Part shown: in pieces, positions 18,416-26,866 of the stretch
How the letters are laid out: each line of letters opens with the position of its first letter
Position numbering within the stretch: the first letter of the stretch is position 1
Source of the DNA: Acidovorax sp. FJL06
Lineage (GTDB): Bacteria > Pseudomonadota > Gammaproteobacteria > Burkholderiales > Burkholderiaceae_C
Reading direction: 5' to 3'
DNA: 51,109 nucleotides
Assembly: GCF_003852545.1 (NCBI RefSeq)
Contig: NZ_QAJR01000001.1
Location: forward strand, 84,310 to 135,418
Position numbers and translations under genes: made by a program
The notes under the pieces: model-generated
Seen by the model: only the letters and a program-made list of their open reading frames with translations
Databases searched by the model: none
Told to the model about the DNA's origin: nothing

Positions 18416-18430
18416 TCCACCTGGCAGCCT
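18396..18430 (-). terminator. Terminator of the gamma-glutamyltransferase gene
   Basis: On the minus strand, an 8-bp stem AGGCTGCC / GGCAGCCT is followed by seven T. It lies within the last codons of the convergent LysR gene. Confidence 0.8.
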
Positions 18431-18444
18431 CTTCCTGTACCGGC

Positions 18445-18466
18445 GCAGCACCTGTGCAGGTGCTGC
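18445..18466. terminator. Second hairpin between LysR and ggt
   Basis: A perfect 10-bp palindrome GCAGCACCTG / CAGGTGCTGC with a 2-base centre, without a T-run. Together with the neighbouring terminator it insulates the two convergent genes. Confidence 0.5.
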
Positions 18467-18487
18467 AGCCGATCACCACAAAGCAGG

Positions 18488-20365
18488 TCAGTTGTTGCCC
18501 TGTGCAACCCCCTCGCGGCGCGGATCGGCACCGCCCGCATAGGTGCCCGCGCCCGGGTTGCGCGCCAGCAGGCCCGCATTGCCGTTGGAGCGCAGGCCGT
18601 TGAACACCGCGCCATGCAGGCCGCTGGTGAAGGTGTCGGTCTGCGCCACGGTGTGGCCACGCGCCTTGAGGCCGTCGCGAAGGGCTGCGGTGTCAATGAC
18701 CGAGCCCTTTTCGATGGAGGTGGTGGCGTTGGTCTGCGCGCCGAAGTTGGGCAGGTTGATGGCCTGCTGCACGTTCAGCCCCCAGTCCGTCATGCCCAGG
18801 ATGCTCTTGGCCGTGTACTGGATGATGGCGCTGCCGCCGGGCGAGCCGATCACACCTTCCAGGTCACCCGTGGCGGCGTTGAAGATGATGGTGGGCGCCA
18901 TGGAGCTGCGCGGGCGCTTGCCGGCCTGCACGCTGTTGGCGATGGGGTTACCCGCCGCATCGGTGGCCGTGAACGAGAAGTCGGTGAGCTGGTTGTTCAG
19001 CAAGAAGCCGCGCACCATCTGCAGGCTGCCAAAGCCGTTCTCGATGGTCGTGGTCATGGACACCGCATTGCCCGCGCCGTCGATGATGGACAGGTGCGTG
19101 GTCGATGGCAAGGCCAGCGAGCTGTCCTGCCCCTTGGCACCGCTCACGCCCGGTGGAATGCCCGCCACGGGCGTGCCGATGCTCTTGCTCATGCTGATGA
19201 GCTTGGCGCGTTCCTTGAGGTAGTCGGCATTGATCAGGCCGGCCTGGGGCACGCTCACGAAGTCGGGGTCGGCCACATACAGCGCGCGGTCGGCATAGGC
19301 CAGGCGGTAGGCCTCGGACACCACGTGCACCGAATCCAGCGTGTTGGGCTTCATGGCCGCGAGGTCAAAGCCCTGCAGCAGGCCCAGGGTCTGCAGCACC
19401 GCAATGCCGCCCGAGCTGGGCGCGGGCATGCCGCACACGCGGTATTGCACGCGGTACACGCCGCACACGGGCTCGCGCACCTTGTGGGTGTAACCGCTCA
19501 GGTCATCGAGCGCGAGCTTGCCGGGGTTGGTGGGGTGGCCCGCGACCTTGGCCACGATGTCCTTGGCGATGTCGCCCTTGTAGAACGCGTCGGCACCACC
19601 GGCCGCAATGGCCTTGAGGGTGGCCGCCAGCTCGGGGTTCTTGAGCAAGGTGCCCGCCGCCTTGGCCGTGCCGTCGGTATTGAGGAAGTAGCTGGCGCCG
19701 GGCTCGCCCTGGGCCTTGATGCGCGCAGCCGATCCGGCAATCGACACGCTCATGCGCGGCGAGATCGCAAAGCCGTTTTCGCTGAGCTGGATGGCAGGCT
19801 CGAACAGGTCCTTCCACGGCAGCTTGCCGTGCGCCTTGTGGGCCGCTTCGAGCATGCGCAGCACACCCGGCGTGCCCACCGACAGGCCACCGTCCACCGC
19901 CGCCAAAAAGGCCAGCGGCTTGCCGTCGGCACCGATGAACAGGTTGGGCGTAGCGGCCTTGGGCGCGGTCTCGCGGCCATCGTAGGCCAGCAGTTTGTTA
20001 GCACTCTTGTCGAAGTGCAGCATGAAGGCGCCGCCGCCGATGCCCGAGGACTGCGGCTCCACGAGGTTCAGCACCATCTGCACGGCAATGGCGGCGTCTG
20101 TGGCCGTGCCCCCCTTGGCCAGGATGTCGACGCCGGCCTTGGTGGCCAGCGGGTTGGCCGTGGCCACCATGTCCTTGTTGGCATAGCTGATGGCCTTGGG
20201 CGTGTAGCCCGAGGGCGGCTCGGGCGGCACGTACTGCTCGACGGGCTCGGGCGTAGCCACCGGGAGGGTGGGGCCATCGTTGCCACCACAGGCTGCGAGC
20301 ACCGCCAACGCGGCGATGCTCAGGCCCGTGACATAGGGTTTGCGTCGAAAGACAGAAGCCGTCAT
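18488..20365 (-). CDS. ggt: Gamma-glutamyltransferase
   Basis: A 625-residue exported enzyme that cleaves or transfers the gamma-glutamyl group of glutathione in the periplasm. The N-terminus ends in lipobox-like LAAC (residues about 23-26), so it may be a lipoprotein. The chain matures by self-cleavage before the catalytic Thr: the STTHLSIIDGAGNAVSMTTT motif places it at residue 422. The glutamate-binding region GSPGGSAIIQYT and the early SGIGGGAFMLHFD are also intact. It has two hairpins behind its stop. Confidence 0.95.
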   Translation of the reverse strand: MTASVFRRKPYVTGLSIAALAVLAACGGNDGPTLPVATPEPVEQYVPPEPPSGYTPKAISYANKDMVATANPLATKAGVDILAKGGTATDAAIAVQMVLNLVEPQSSGIGGGAFMLHFDKSANKLLAYDGRETAPKAATPNLFIGADGKPLAFLAAVDGGLSVGTPGVLRMLEAAHKAHGKLPWKDLFEPAIQLSENGFAISPRMSVSIAGSAARIKAQGEPGASYFLNTDGTAKAAGTLLKNPELAATLKAIAAGGADAFYKGDIAKDIVAKVAGHPTNPGKLALDDLSGYTHKVREPVCGVYRVQYRVCGMPAPSSGGIAVLQTLGLLQGFDLAAMKPNTLDSVHVVSEAYRLAYADRALYVADPDFVSVPQAGLINADYLKERAKLISMSKSIGTPVAGIPPGVSGAKGQDSSLALPSTTHLSIIDGAGNAVSMTTTIENGFGSLQMVRGFLLNNQLTDFSFTATDAAGNPIANSVQAGKRPRSSMAPTIIFNAATGDLEGVIGSPGGSAIIQYTAKSILGMTDWGLNVQQAINLPNFGAQTNATTSIEKGSVIDTAALRDGLKARGHTVAQTDTFTSGLHGAVFNGLRSNGNAGLLARNPGAGTYAGGADPRREGVAQGNN

Positions 20366-20590
20366 GGATGAAAGTCCTTGGAAGAAAGGGAAAGCAAAGG
20401 AAGGGGAACGCGGGCCACGGGGGCGCGGAGCACGCCGCACCACGATGGATGCAAAACCCCGGAACTGCGGGGTGGGGACCGCAGGTTCCGTGCCAGAAAC
20501 GCCCGTCCAGTATGTGACACGGGCATGAAAATGATTTTGCTTTTACGCCACGCTTATCGCCAAATAGAAGAAAAGATTTTTCATATTTGC
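20366..20590. other. Intergenic region upstream of ggt
   Basis: No gene is supported here. The AT-rich block at about 20520-20590 stands out from the surroundings and was probably the promoter of the decayed Lrp/AsnC gene that follows. The ggt promoter should lie close to 20400-20500 on the minus strand, but no clear boxes are seen. Confidence 0.4.
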
Positions 20591-20778
20591 CGAAAAACAG
20601 AATCAGGATTCCATTGACCGCCCACTGCTGGCCTTGCTGCAGCAGGACGCCGAAACCCCGCCGGCCGAACTGGCGGACGCGGTGAACCTCTCCAACACCC
20701 CCTGCTGGCGCCGCAGTCGGATGTGGGTTCGCGCTTTGCGATGGAAGCCATCCAGTTCACCACCGCGCTGCCGATGAA
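20591..20778 (+). pseudogene. Deleted Lrp/AsnC-family regulator gene
   Basis: From 20616, codons read [19 protein letters not shown] and then [16 protein letters not shown], which is the N-terminal helix-turn-helix of an AsnC/Lrp protein. Directly after it, in another frame from about 20719, comes [20 protein letters not shown], the last strand of the same family. The roughly 80-90 codons in between (most of the effector domain) are gone and the frames do not join. The expected start codon position upstream of the helix reads ATA or lacks ATG. This is a relic from an internal deletion. Confidence 0.75.
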
Positions 20779-20797
20779 CTGCGCGCAGTGCACCGTA

Positions 20798-20818
20798 GCG
20801 GCCGCCGGGGGCGGCCGC
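20798..20818. terminator. Hairpin behind the DUF1993 gene
   Basis: Perfect 9-bp stem GCGGCCGCC / GGCGGCCGC with a 3-base loop, 18 bases past the stop of the minus-strand gene. No T-run follows. Confidence 0.4.
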
Positions 20819-20835
20819 CTGCGCAAAGGCCCGGA

Positions 20836-21348
20836 TCAGTATTGGCCCATGTAGTCGCGCTTGCCCAGCTCCACGCCGTTGTGGCGCGCAATGGCATAGG
20901 TCGCGTTCACATGGAAGAAGAACTGGGGCAGGCCGTAGTGCAGCAGGTAGTGCTCGCCCACAAACTGCTTCTCGCGGGGGGTGCCGGGCTGGATGGTGAT
21001 CTGGCGCGTGGCGGCCTCGGCAAACGCGGCCTGTGGCAGGCCGTCGATAAACGCCAGCACGGTGGCGATGCGCTCGTTCAGTTCGGCAAAGCCGGGGCGC
21101 TCGGCGTCGGGGAAGGATGGCACCTCCACACCGGCCAGGCGTGCGGCCACGCCCTTGGCAAAGTCGCAGGCAATCAGCACCTGGCGCGCCAGCGGGAACA
21201 TGTCGGGGAACAACCGGGCTTGCAGCAAGGCATCCGGCTCGATCTTGCGCGCCGTGGCATGGGCCTCGGTCTTGGCCAGCACGTCTTTCAAGGAGCCCAG
21301 CATCTGGCGGAAAACAGGGATGCTGGCGTTGTAGATGGGGTGGGTCAT
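20836..21348 (-). CDS. DUF1993 family protein
   Basis: A 170-residue protein of the DUF1993 family, a four-helix bundle related to DinB-like proteins. The typical start MTHPIYNASIPVFRQMLGSLKDVL, the central LIACDFAKGVAARLAG and the closing YLLHYGLPQFFFHVNATYAIARHNGVELGKRDYMG are all there. Conserved His residues could bind metal. The function is unknown. It lies next to the relic of an Lrp/AsnC regulator on the other strand. Confidence 0.88.
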   Translation of the reverse strand: MTHPIYNASIPVFRQMLGSLKDVLAKTEAHATARKIEPDALLQARLFPDMFPLARQVLIACDFAKGVAARLAGVEVPSFPDAERPGFAELNERIATVLAFIDGLPQAAFAEAATRQITIQPGTPREKQFVGEHYLLHYGLPQFFFHVNATYAIARHNGVELGKRDYMGQY

Positions 21349-21496
21349 GGGGGGTCCTGGGAAGGGTTGGAGTGGGCTGCGCGCCGGGAGCCAAGCACAG
21401 CCGCCGTGATTGCAACACAAGCCCGCTCCGCGCGTTGGACAGGGCGCAGAACCCCTGGCGCGCCCGGCCTATAGCCGCGCCTCCCCGCCCCTCCGG

Positions 21497-22768
21497 TCAG
21501 GCTGCGGATGCCACGGGCCGCATGGCCCGCGCCGCCACGCCCACGCCCACCAGCGCGGCCGACACCACACTCAAGCCCAGGGTCACCGCCGAGCCATAGA
21601 AAATGCCCGAGGTCATGCCGTGGTCCAGCATCGCGCCAAACACCGGGGCCGCCAGGCAAAAGCCCAGGTCCAGCCCCGAATACACCGTGCCATACACACG
21701 CCCCGTGGCGCCCGGGGGCGCAGCGCGCTTGATGAGCATGTCGCGCGAGGGCCCCGCCAGGCCCGTGCCCAGCCCGGCCACCGACGCCACCACCACCGCC
21801 GCCATGCCGGGCAAAAAGCCCAGGCCCACCACCACCAGCAGCGCGGCCGAGCCCAGCAGGCACACCGAAATGATCTTCTCCAGCCGCTGCACGCGCCCCA
21901 CCAAAAAGCCGCCCACCAGCATGCCCGCCGCGCCGCACAGCATGTAGCCGGTGACGACCATGGCGGTGACGCTCAGCGGCAGGCCGTACATGGACTGCAG
22001 CGCGGGGCTGGCAAAACTCTGGATGGCGCTGAGCGCGCAGGTGCTCCAGAAGAAGAACGAGAAACACAGCCACACCGAAGGCAGCCTGAGGAAGGCCATG
22101 GGGTGCTCGGGTTGGGCCGCCGCTGCCCCGCCCTTGGCCTGGTGCGCCCAGGCACCCTGGCGGTCGTCAATGGCATCGCGGTTCCACACCATGATGGCCA
22201 GCACCGTGAGGGCCAGCAGCGCGCCACACAGGCAGGCGGTGCGCCACGAGCCCGTGGCCGTGGCAATGCCCGCCATGAACACCGGTGCCGTGGCCCAGCC
22301 CAGGTTGCCGCTGATGCCATGCACCGAAAAACCATGCCCCAGGCGCTGCGGCGACACGCGTTTGTTCAGAATAGTGAAGTCCACCGGGTGGAACGGCGCA
22401 TTGCCCAGCCCGGCCAGCGCCGCCGCCAGCAACAGCCCCGGATAACCCTGCGCCGTGCCAGCCGCCAGGCCCGCCGCCGCAAAACTCGACAGCGCAAAAA
22501 ACATCACCGGCCGCGCGCCCACGCGGTCCACGATGAAGCCCGACAGCGCCTGGCCCACGCCCGAGATCACAAAAAACACCGACACCAGCAGGCCCAGCTC
22601 GGAATAGCTGAAGCCAAACTCACCGATCAGCCACGGGAACAGCGGCGGCAGCAGCATGTGGAAAAAGTGCGAGCTGCCATGGGCCAGGCCAATGAGGCCG
22701 ATGGTGCGGGCGTCCTGCCGCAGGGGGACAGGGTTGGTGAGGAGGCCAGAGGAAGAGGAAGCGGTCAT
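21497..22768 (-). CDS. MFS transporter
   Basis: A 423-residue inner-membrane carrier with twelve hydrophobic segments in two groups of six, split by a hydrophilic loop near residues 200-230 (DDRQGAWAHQAKGGAAAAQPE). The first half has the loop motif SGFIVDRVGARPVM and the start resembles fosmidomycin-resistance-type exporters (LAHGSSHFFHMLLPPLFPWL). It is divergent, with a 65-base gap, from an AraC-family gene that probably controls it. Export of a toxic small molecule is likely; the substrate is unknown. Confidence 0.88.
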   Translation of the reverse strand: MTASSSSGLLTNPVPLRQDARTIGLIGLAHGSSHFFHMLLPPLFPWLIGEFGFSYSELGLLVSVFFVISGVGQALSGFIVDRVGARPVMFFALSSFAAAGLAAGTAQGYPGLLLAAALAGLGNAPFHPVDFTILNKRVSPQRLGHGFSVHGISGNLGWATAPVFMAGIATATGSWRTACLCGALLALTVLAIMVWNRDAIDDRQGAWAHQAKGGAAAAQPEHPMAFLRLPSVWLCFSFFFWSTCALSAIQSFASPALQSMYGLPLSVTAMVVTGYMLCGAAGMLVGGFLVGRVQRLEKIISVCLLGSAALLVVVGLGFLPGMAAVVVASVAGLGTGLAGPSRDMLIKRAAPPGATGRVYGTVYSGLDLGFCLAAPVFGAMLDHGMTSGIFYGSAVTLGLSVVSAALVGVGVAARAMRPVASAA

Positions 22769-22833
22769 GGGGCTGATCTTAGGCAGGCAGGCCTCGGCAG
22801 GTTTACGATAGACGGACAACTTTTGTCGCAAAC

Positions 22834-23811
22834 ATGCCAAACCCACCCGCCGCGCCTGCCATGCCCCCCGCACCGGTGGTGGAACACTTCGCCGCCGAGG
22901 TGGTGCCACGCCCAGCCCCCGGCAGGTCGCGCGGGCTGTCGTACGTGGGCTCGCTCACCCCCGAACTGTTTGTGCCCACCGCCGCGCGCCCGGTGCGTGC
23001 CAAGCTGCGCTGGCTGGCCGCCGACACCCAGGTGATGCCCCACAGCCATCCCTGGGCCCAGGTGGCGATCTCGACCACCGGCGTGATCCGGCTCACGGTG
23101 AGCCACGGCACCTACATCGTGCCGCCCTCGCGCGCGCTGTGGATTCCGCCCGGCGTGGAACATGCCGTGACCATGGTGGAGGACGCCGACCTGCGCACGC
23201 TGTACTTCCACCAGCCGCGCGGCCGCTGCGGGCCCGGTGCACTGGGCGACGGCAGCCACAGCGGGTCTGCCCAGGCCTGGCGCCAGTGCCGGGTTCTGGA
23301 GGTGTCCGACCTGCTGCGCGCCCTGGTGCGCGAAATGCCCACCACGCCCGACGGTGGCCCCGCCCCCACCCAGGCCGCGCTGCTGCGCGAGCGGCACCTC
23401 AGCGCCCTGGTGCGCGACGAACTCGCCCGCGCCGCCGCCGTGAAGCTGGGCGTGGACCTGCCGCAGGACAAGCGCCTGCGCCACCTGTGCGAAGCCGTGC
23501 TGGCCGACCCCACGCGCCACGACACCCTGGCCGACTGGGCGCAGGACACCGGCGCCAGCCCGCGCACCGTGGCGCGGCTGTTCCGCTCCGAACTGGGCAG
23601 CACCTTCACCCAATGGCGCCAGCAGGTGATCCTGGCCAAGGCCGTGTCGCTGGCCGCCGGGCGCATGCCCATGGGCCAGATCGCCGCCGAACTGGGCTAC
23701 AGCGCGAGCGCCTTCAGCGCCATGGTGCGCAAGTCGGTGGGGCAGCCGCCGGGGCGGTTTCTGGGGCAGCAGGATTTCAACGGATCTACGGGTAGCAGAC
23801 CTGTTGCGTGA
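22834..23811 (+). CDS. AraC-family regulator with cupin sensor domain
   Basis: A 325-residue regulator. The N-terminal half is a cupin-like sensor (LRWLAADTQVMPHSHPWAQVAIS, then YIVPPSRALWIPPGVEHAVTM, residues about 55-110). The C-terminal AraC DNA-binding domain spans residues about 210-315 (TLADWAQDTGASPRTVARLFRSELG, then MPMGQIAAELGYSASAFSAMVRKSVG). The architecture resembles NimR/YeaM-type regulators, which control an adjacent exporter; here the divergent MFS gene is the natural target. Confidence 0.9.
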   Translation: MPNPPAAPAMPPAPVVEHFAAEVVPRPAPGRSRGLSYVGSLTPELFVPTAARPVRAKLRWLAADTQVMPHSHPWAQVAISTTGVIRLTVSHGTYIVPPSRALWIPPGVEHAVTMVEDADLRTLYFHQPRGRCGPGALGDGSHSGSAQAWRQCRVLEVSDLLRALVREMPTTPDGGPAPTQAALLRERHLSALVRDELARAAAVKLGVDLPQDKRLRHLCEAVLADPTRHDTLADWAQDTGASPRTVARLFRSELGSTFTQWRQQVILAKAVSLAAGRMPMGQIAAELGYSASAFSAMVRKSVGQPPGRFLGQQDFNGSTGSRPVA

Positions 23812-23892
23812 CGGTGCCAAGCGACCTGTACGGTCTTGCAGATTGCCCCCGCGGGGGAACCAGGCACCGCCTGTCGGCAACTCCCTCGTGCC

Positions 23893-24270
23893 CTAGGGGC
23901 CGCTCTCCGGCGAGCTGTCAAACGACATCTCCAAAGCGTATCCACCTTCACCCTGCGGCACGCTGACGGTGCCCATATCCACCATCTTGAACGGCTGAAA
24001 ACACCCCCCATCAGCTTGGAAATAGGGCTCCCTTTTCACGCCCCAGCTTTTCACCCACTCACGAGGGCCTGGACCCACCTTCTGACCAACTTCCGCGAGG
24101 ACAAGAAAATCCTCACCGTTCCACATTCCGATGTTTGCGTTGCGCCCTCGCCCTGCGTACCAACGGCCAACAATCAACGCGTCCTTGGAAATTTGCGTGC
24201 ATGTCACCAATTGAGATTGCCTCCAAATCAACTTCGCACCAAACAGAGACCCACGCGGACTTCGCGCCAA
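23893..24270 (-). CDS. Small hypothetical protein at the end of the nuclease cassette
   Basis: A reading frame that follows the large nuclease gene after 13 bases. A TTG at 24270 would give 125 residues; no ATG fits without overlapping the previous gene, so the start is uncertain. No known domain was recognised. The sequence is compact and soluble with several aromatic and Gly-rich stretches (VGRWYAGRGRNANIGMWNGE, FQADGGCFQPFKMVDMG). Base composition is as low in G+C as that of the cassette. Its position suggests an accessory factor of the nuclease, but that is inference. Confidence 0.5.
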   Translation of the reverse strand: MARSPRGSLFGAKLIWRQSQLVTCTQISKDALIVGRWYAGRGRNANIGMWNGEDFLVLAEVGQKVGPGPREWVKSWGVKREPYFQADGGCFQPFKMVDMGTVSVPQGEGGYALEMSFDSSPESGP

Positions 24271-24283
24271 AAGCTCTGAGTTA

Positions 24284-26824
24284 TCAGCGGTCGAGCAATT
24301 TCTCGACGTGCGCCAGGAACTGGCCACCCGCAATCCAGTTGCTTCCAAGCTTCTTGCCCACACCACCTTCTGCAAGGTCACACTTGTAGGCCTTCGCTCG
24401 GAGTTGCTCAAGGGTCATTGTCGGCAGCGCTGAACGCCAGTTCTTCAGACCCACGACCCAAGAGGCCCCCTCCATTCGGCACCGTTGCAGAAGCGTATCG
24501 AAATCGAGCACCTCCCGATAGTTCCTGGCTCCCGAGGCAGAAGGGACATCGCCATTACGCAACCGGCGCGTGAGCAAGTCCAGCGACAGCAGGCTGCTTC
24601 GCACGGCGGGCCACTGGTCGGCATAGTCATGCGCATCGAGCGACTCTGGCAGGTCAGCGAACGACATCCAGGTCCAACCATCCTCACCGGTCGGCCAATC
24701 CACCGGCTTGCTCACCTGAGGTGCCAGATAGATGACCTTGGCGCGTGAGCAGTGGCCCAAGGCTTCGCGCAATCCATTGGCATCAGAGGCACCAAACCCT
24801 TGCGCCAGCAGGTTGCGCACGTTCTGGTACTTGCCCCGCTCCTGGGAGGCGGCTCCAATCGCGTCCAGGTCATCCAGAAGGAACGCCGCAGACCCCTCTC
24901 GGACAATCTTGTTCTGAAGTTCCCGATAGATAGCGGCCTGTTCTGGACGGAAGGTTGTGTCCGTGGTCTTCAGTTCCACCAACAGCAGTTCTCGCGTGGC
25001 GAGATTGAGCATTAACCAGTCGATGTTGGTGGACTGGTTGTTGCCAGCCTTCTGGATCGGAAACTCCGGGCACAGCATCACGATGTCATCGTCCGGCTTA
25101 GACGCCAGTGCGTCGGCCAGAAAGAAGCCGATGATCGGTCCGATGGAGCGCTCAACCTGCACCTTGGGAATCATGGTGCCTTGCATCAGGTGCTGCATCA
25201 GGGCCGCGAAAAACGGAACTTCGCTTGCAGATTCGGAATGCGCAGGGGATTGGGTCAACATGGCTTTTTCTCCTTGGGTACTGCCTGTGGGTTGAGGTAT
25301 TGAGTAACTTTGCGAAAATTTTTTCCAGATCTCCACCATCGCCAGCGTATCCAGCGCGCAATACGCCAAGAGTTCATCGCGAATCAGCGCCTTGCGCTGT
25401 GGTGACGTGGCCGGTGCGATGGCTTCAAGGTACGCAGCCATTGCCATGCCGCCGTCCTGCACACCCGTCAGCGCGTCATATCCTAGATGGGGCGCTATGG
25501 CGGGCAACACTTTCTTGATGCTCCAGCTCCCGTGCTGGCGCGGGTCGTAATACCGAGCCTGTGCAATTGGCAGCAGATCCACCAGCCTGTCGCGAATCGC
25601 CTCCAGTTCTGGGGCCAAGGCGGGAAAGCGCTGGGCGAGTTCCTTCAGGCGGCTGCCTTCAAATCCTGCGTGGTAGACGAAAACGGGAAGCGGCTGTGCA
25701 CAAGTGCGGACCAATTGCGCGGCAAACGCTTCCGAGGGCTCGTTGCCGGAGATATCTAGAAAGGACTCATGGCTCAGTTGCCCCTGCGCATCCATCTGGT
25801 GCAGGCTGAACTGAAAAGGCAGCATCTGGAATGGCCGCGTACCTGCCCACCGGGGCACTCCAAACTGGATGGTTTCGAAATCCAGAAAGTACGCAGGCAA
25901 GGGATACGGGCGCAGATCCTGCTTGGCGCCTTCGGCATCAAAGTACGCCCGTCCCGAAACGGTGGCATCACGCACACGGCGTTGCAGAGGGGTGAGCAGC
26001 GCTTTGGGTACATCCCGCATGTCTTGTACGCCAGTGTGAGCCAGAAAATCCTTGAGCGCTTTGGATGAAGTGCGCGGCAGCCAGGCAACAGGGAACTCCG
26101 CCGAAGGCAGGTACTTTCGACAATGTTCCTGAAACCCGCAGGGAAAAGGGGTTTCGCACTGCGTCCCCATCTGCACATCCGGAGGCACGGCCTGCGCGGC
26201 CACCCGCTGCGCGTTGCCAATCCATGCCGCCACCTCCCCGCTGCGTGCAAAGGCGCCTTCGGTGACATCTTTCTCAACGAGCAAACCCTGGTAGTTGCCC
26301 TCGCCCGGGTAAATCCACGCCGCGTCGATGTGTGCAATACAAACGCTGCGCACTTCAATGCCCGCAGCCCGTGCGATGTAGCTTTGAATGGCGGCATCGT
26401 CTTCCTGGTAGTTTTTGACAGAAGTCGATGACTTGACCTCTACCATCTTCCAGGCCGGCGTTGCGCCATCCATGACCGGCAGCATCACATCGGCGAATGC
26501 AAGCCCCCCCGCCGCAGACATACCAGCTTCAAACAGTGGCTTGCGCGCCTGCAGAAGCTTGCGGGTCTTTTCCACCGCCGCAGCCACACCCTCGGCCTGC
26601 AAATCGATTGTTGCGCCATCACCCGCCGGGTCATAGATTTGCTGCGCCACGGCCCCCACCGCATGGCCCGTCTGGAAAACGGCTTGCGTAGCTGCGGAGT
26701 CTCGCCGCGCCCCGGGTTGGTGGACTTCCAGCCAGAAACGCTTGGGGCACTGCCTGAAAGCAATCAGCTTGGATTTCGACAGGGCACGCACGGGGTGTTC
26801 TTCCGTAGAAAAGTGGTTTGGCAT
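24284..26824 (-). CDS. Multi-nuclease protein: Cas4-like + DUF2779 + PD-(D/E)XK
   Basis: An 846-residue protein with three parts. Residues 15-240 look like a Cas4/AddB-type nuclease: Cys26 in RQCPKRFW, Asp112, Glu129-Val-Lys131, and Cys223, Cys229, Cys235 as further Fe-S ligands. Residues 300-505 are DUF2779, a DEDD-like exonuclease fold: Asp315-Phe-Glu317, YHAGFE near 384-389, VDLLPIAQ and SWSIKKVLP, and Tyr488/Asp492. Residues 523-846 carry another PD-(D/E)XK pattern, Asp602 and Glu617-Leu-Lys619. DUF2779 proteins known to me usually end after part two, so the C-terminal part looks like a fusion. The first ATG (26824) has no good ribosome binding site; a GTG at 26791 is the alternative. A WYL regulator gene lies 42 bases upstream. 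Confidence 0.8.
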   Translation of the reverse strand: MPNHFSTEEHPVRALSKSKLIAFRQCPKRFWLEVHQPGARRDSAATQAVFQTGHAVGAVAQQIYDPAGDGATIDLQAEGVAAAVEKTRKLLQARKPLFEAGMSAAGGLAFADVMLPVMDGATPAWKMVEVKSSTSVKNYQEDDAAIQSYIARAAGIEVRSVCIAHIDAAWIYPGEGNYQGLLVEKDVTEGAFARSGEVAAWIGNAQRVAAQAVPPDVQMGTQCETPFPCGFQEHCRKYLPSAEFPVAWLPRTSSKALKDFLAHTGVQDMRDVPKALLTPLQRRVRDATVSGRAYFDAEGAKQDLRPYPLPAYFLDFETIQFGVPRWAGTRPFQMLPFQFSLHQMDAQGQLSHESFLDISGNEPSEAFAAQLVRTCAQPLPVFVYHAGFEGSRLKELAQRFPALAPELEAIRDRLVDLLPIAQARYYDPRQHGSWSIKKVLPAIAPHLGYDALTGVQDGGMAMAAYLEAIAPATSPQRKALIRDELLAYCALDTLAMVEIWKKFSQSYSIPQPTGSTQGEKAMLTQSPAHSESASEVPFFAALMQHLMQGTMIPKVQVERSIGPIIGFFLADALASKPDDDIVMLCPEFPIQKAGNNQSTNIDWLMLNLATRELLLVELKTTDTTFRPEQAAIYRELQNKIVREGSAAFLLDDLDAIGAASQERGKYQNVRNLLAQGFGASDANGLREALGHCSRAKVIYLAPQVSKPVDWPTGEDGWTWMSFADLPESLDAHDYADQWPAVRSSLLSLDLLTRRLRNGDVPSASGARNYREVLDFDTLLQRCRMEGASWVVGLKNWRSALPTMTLEQLRAKAYKCDLAEGGVGKKLGSNWIAGGQFLAHVEKLLDR
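25261..25276 (-). promoter_or_regulatory. Internal ribosome binding site and ATG in the nuclease gene
   Basis: On the minus strand AAGGAG sits 8 bases before an in-frame ATG (codon 522; start base 25261). It lies exactly in the linker between the DUF2779 part and the C-terminal nuclease part. Translation from here would give a separate 325-residue protein. It may mark an old gene boundary whose stop codon was lost. Confidence 0.6.
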
Positions 26825-26866
26825 AGCGGGGGAAAGAGTGCTCTGTTAACTAGGTACCGCCGCAGA

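Noticed and set aside
23846-23857. CCCCCGCGGGGG as a terminator of the AraC gene
   Set aside because: It is a palindrome with no room for a loop and no T-run.
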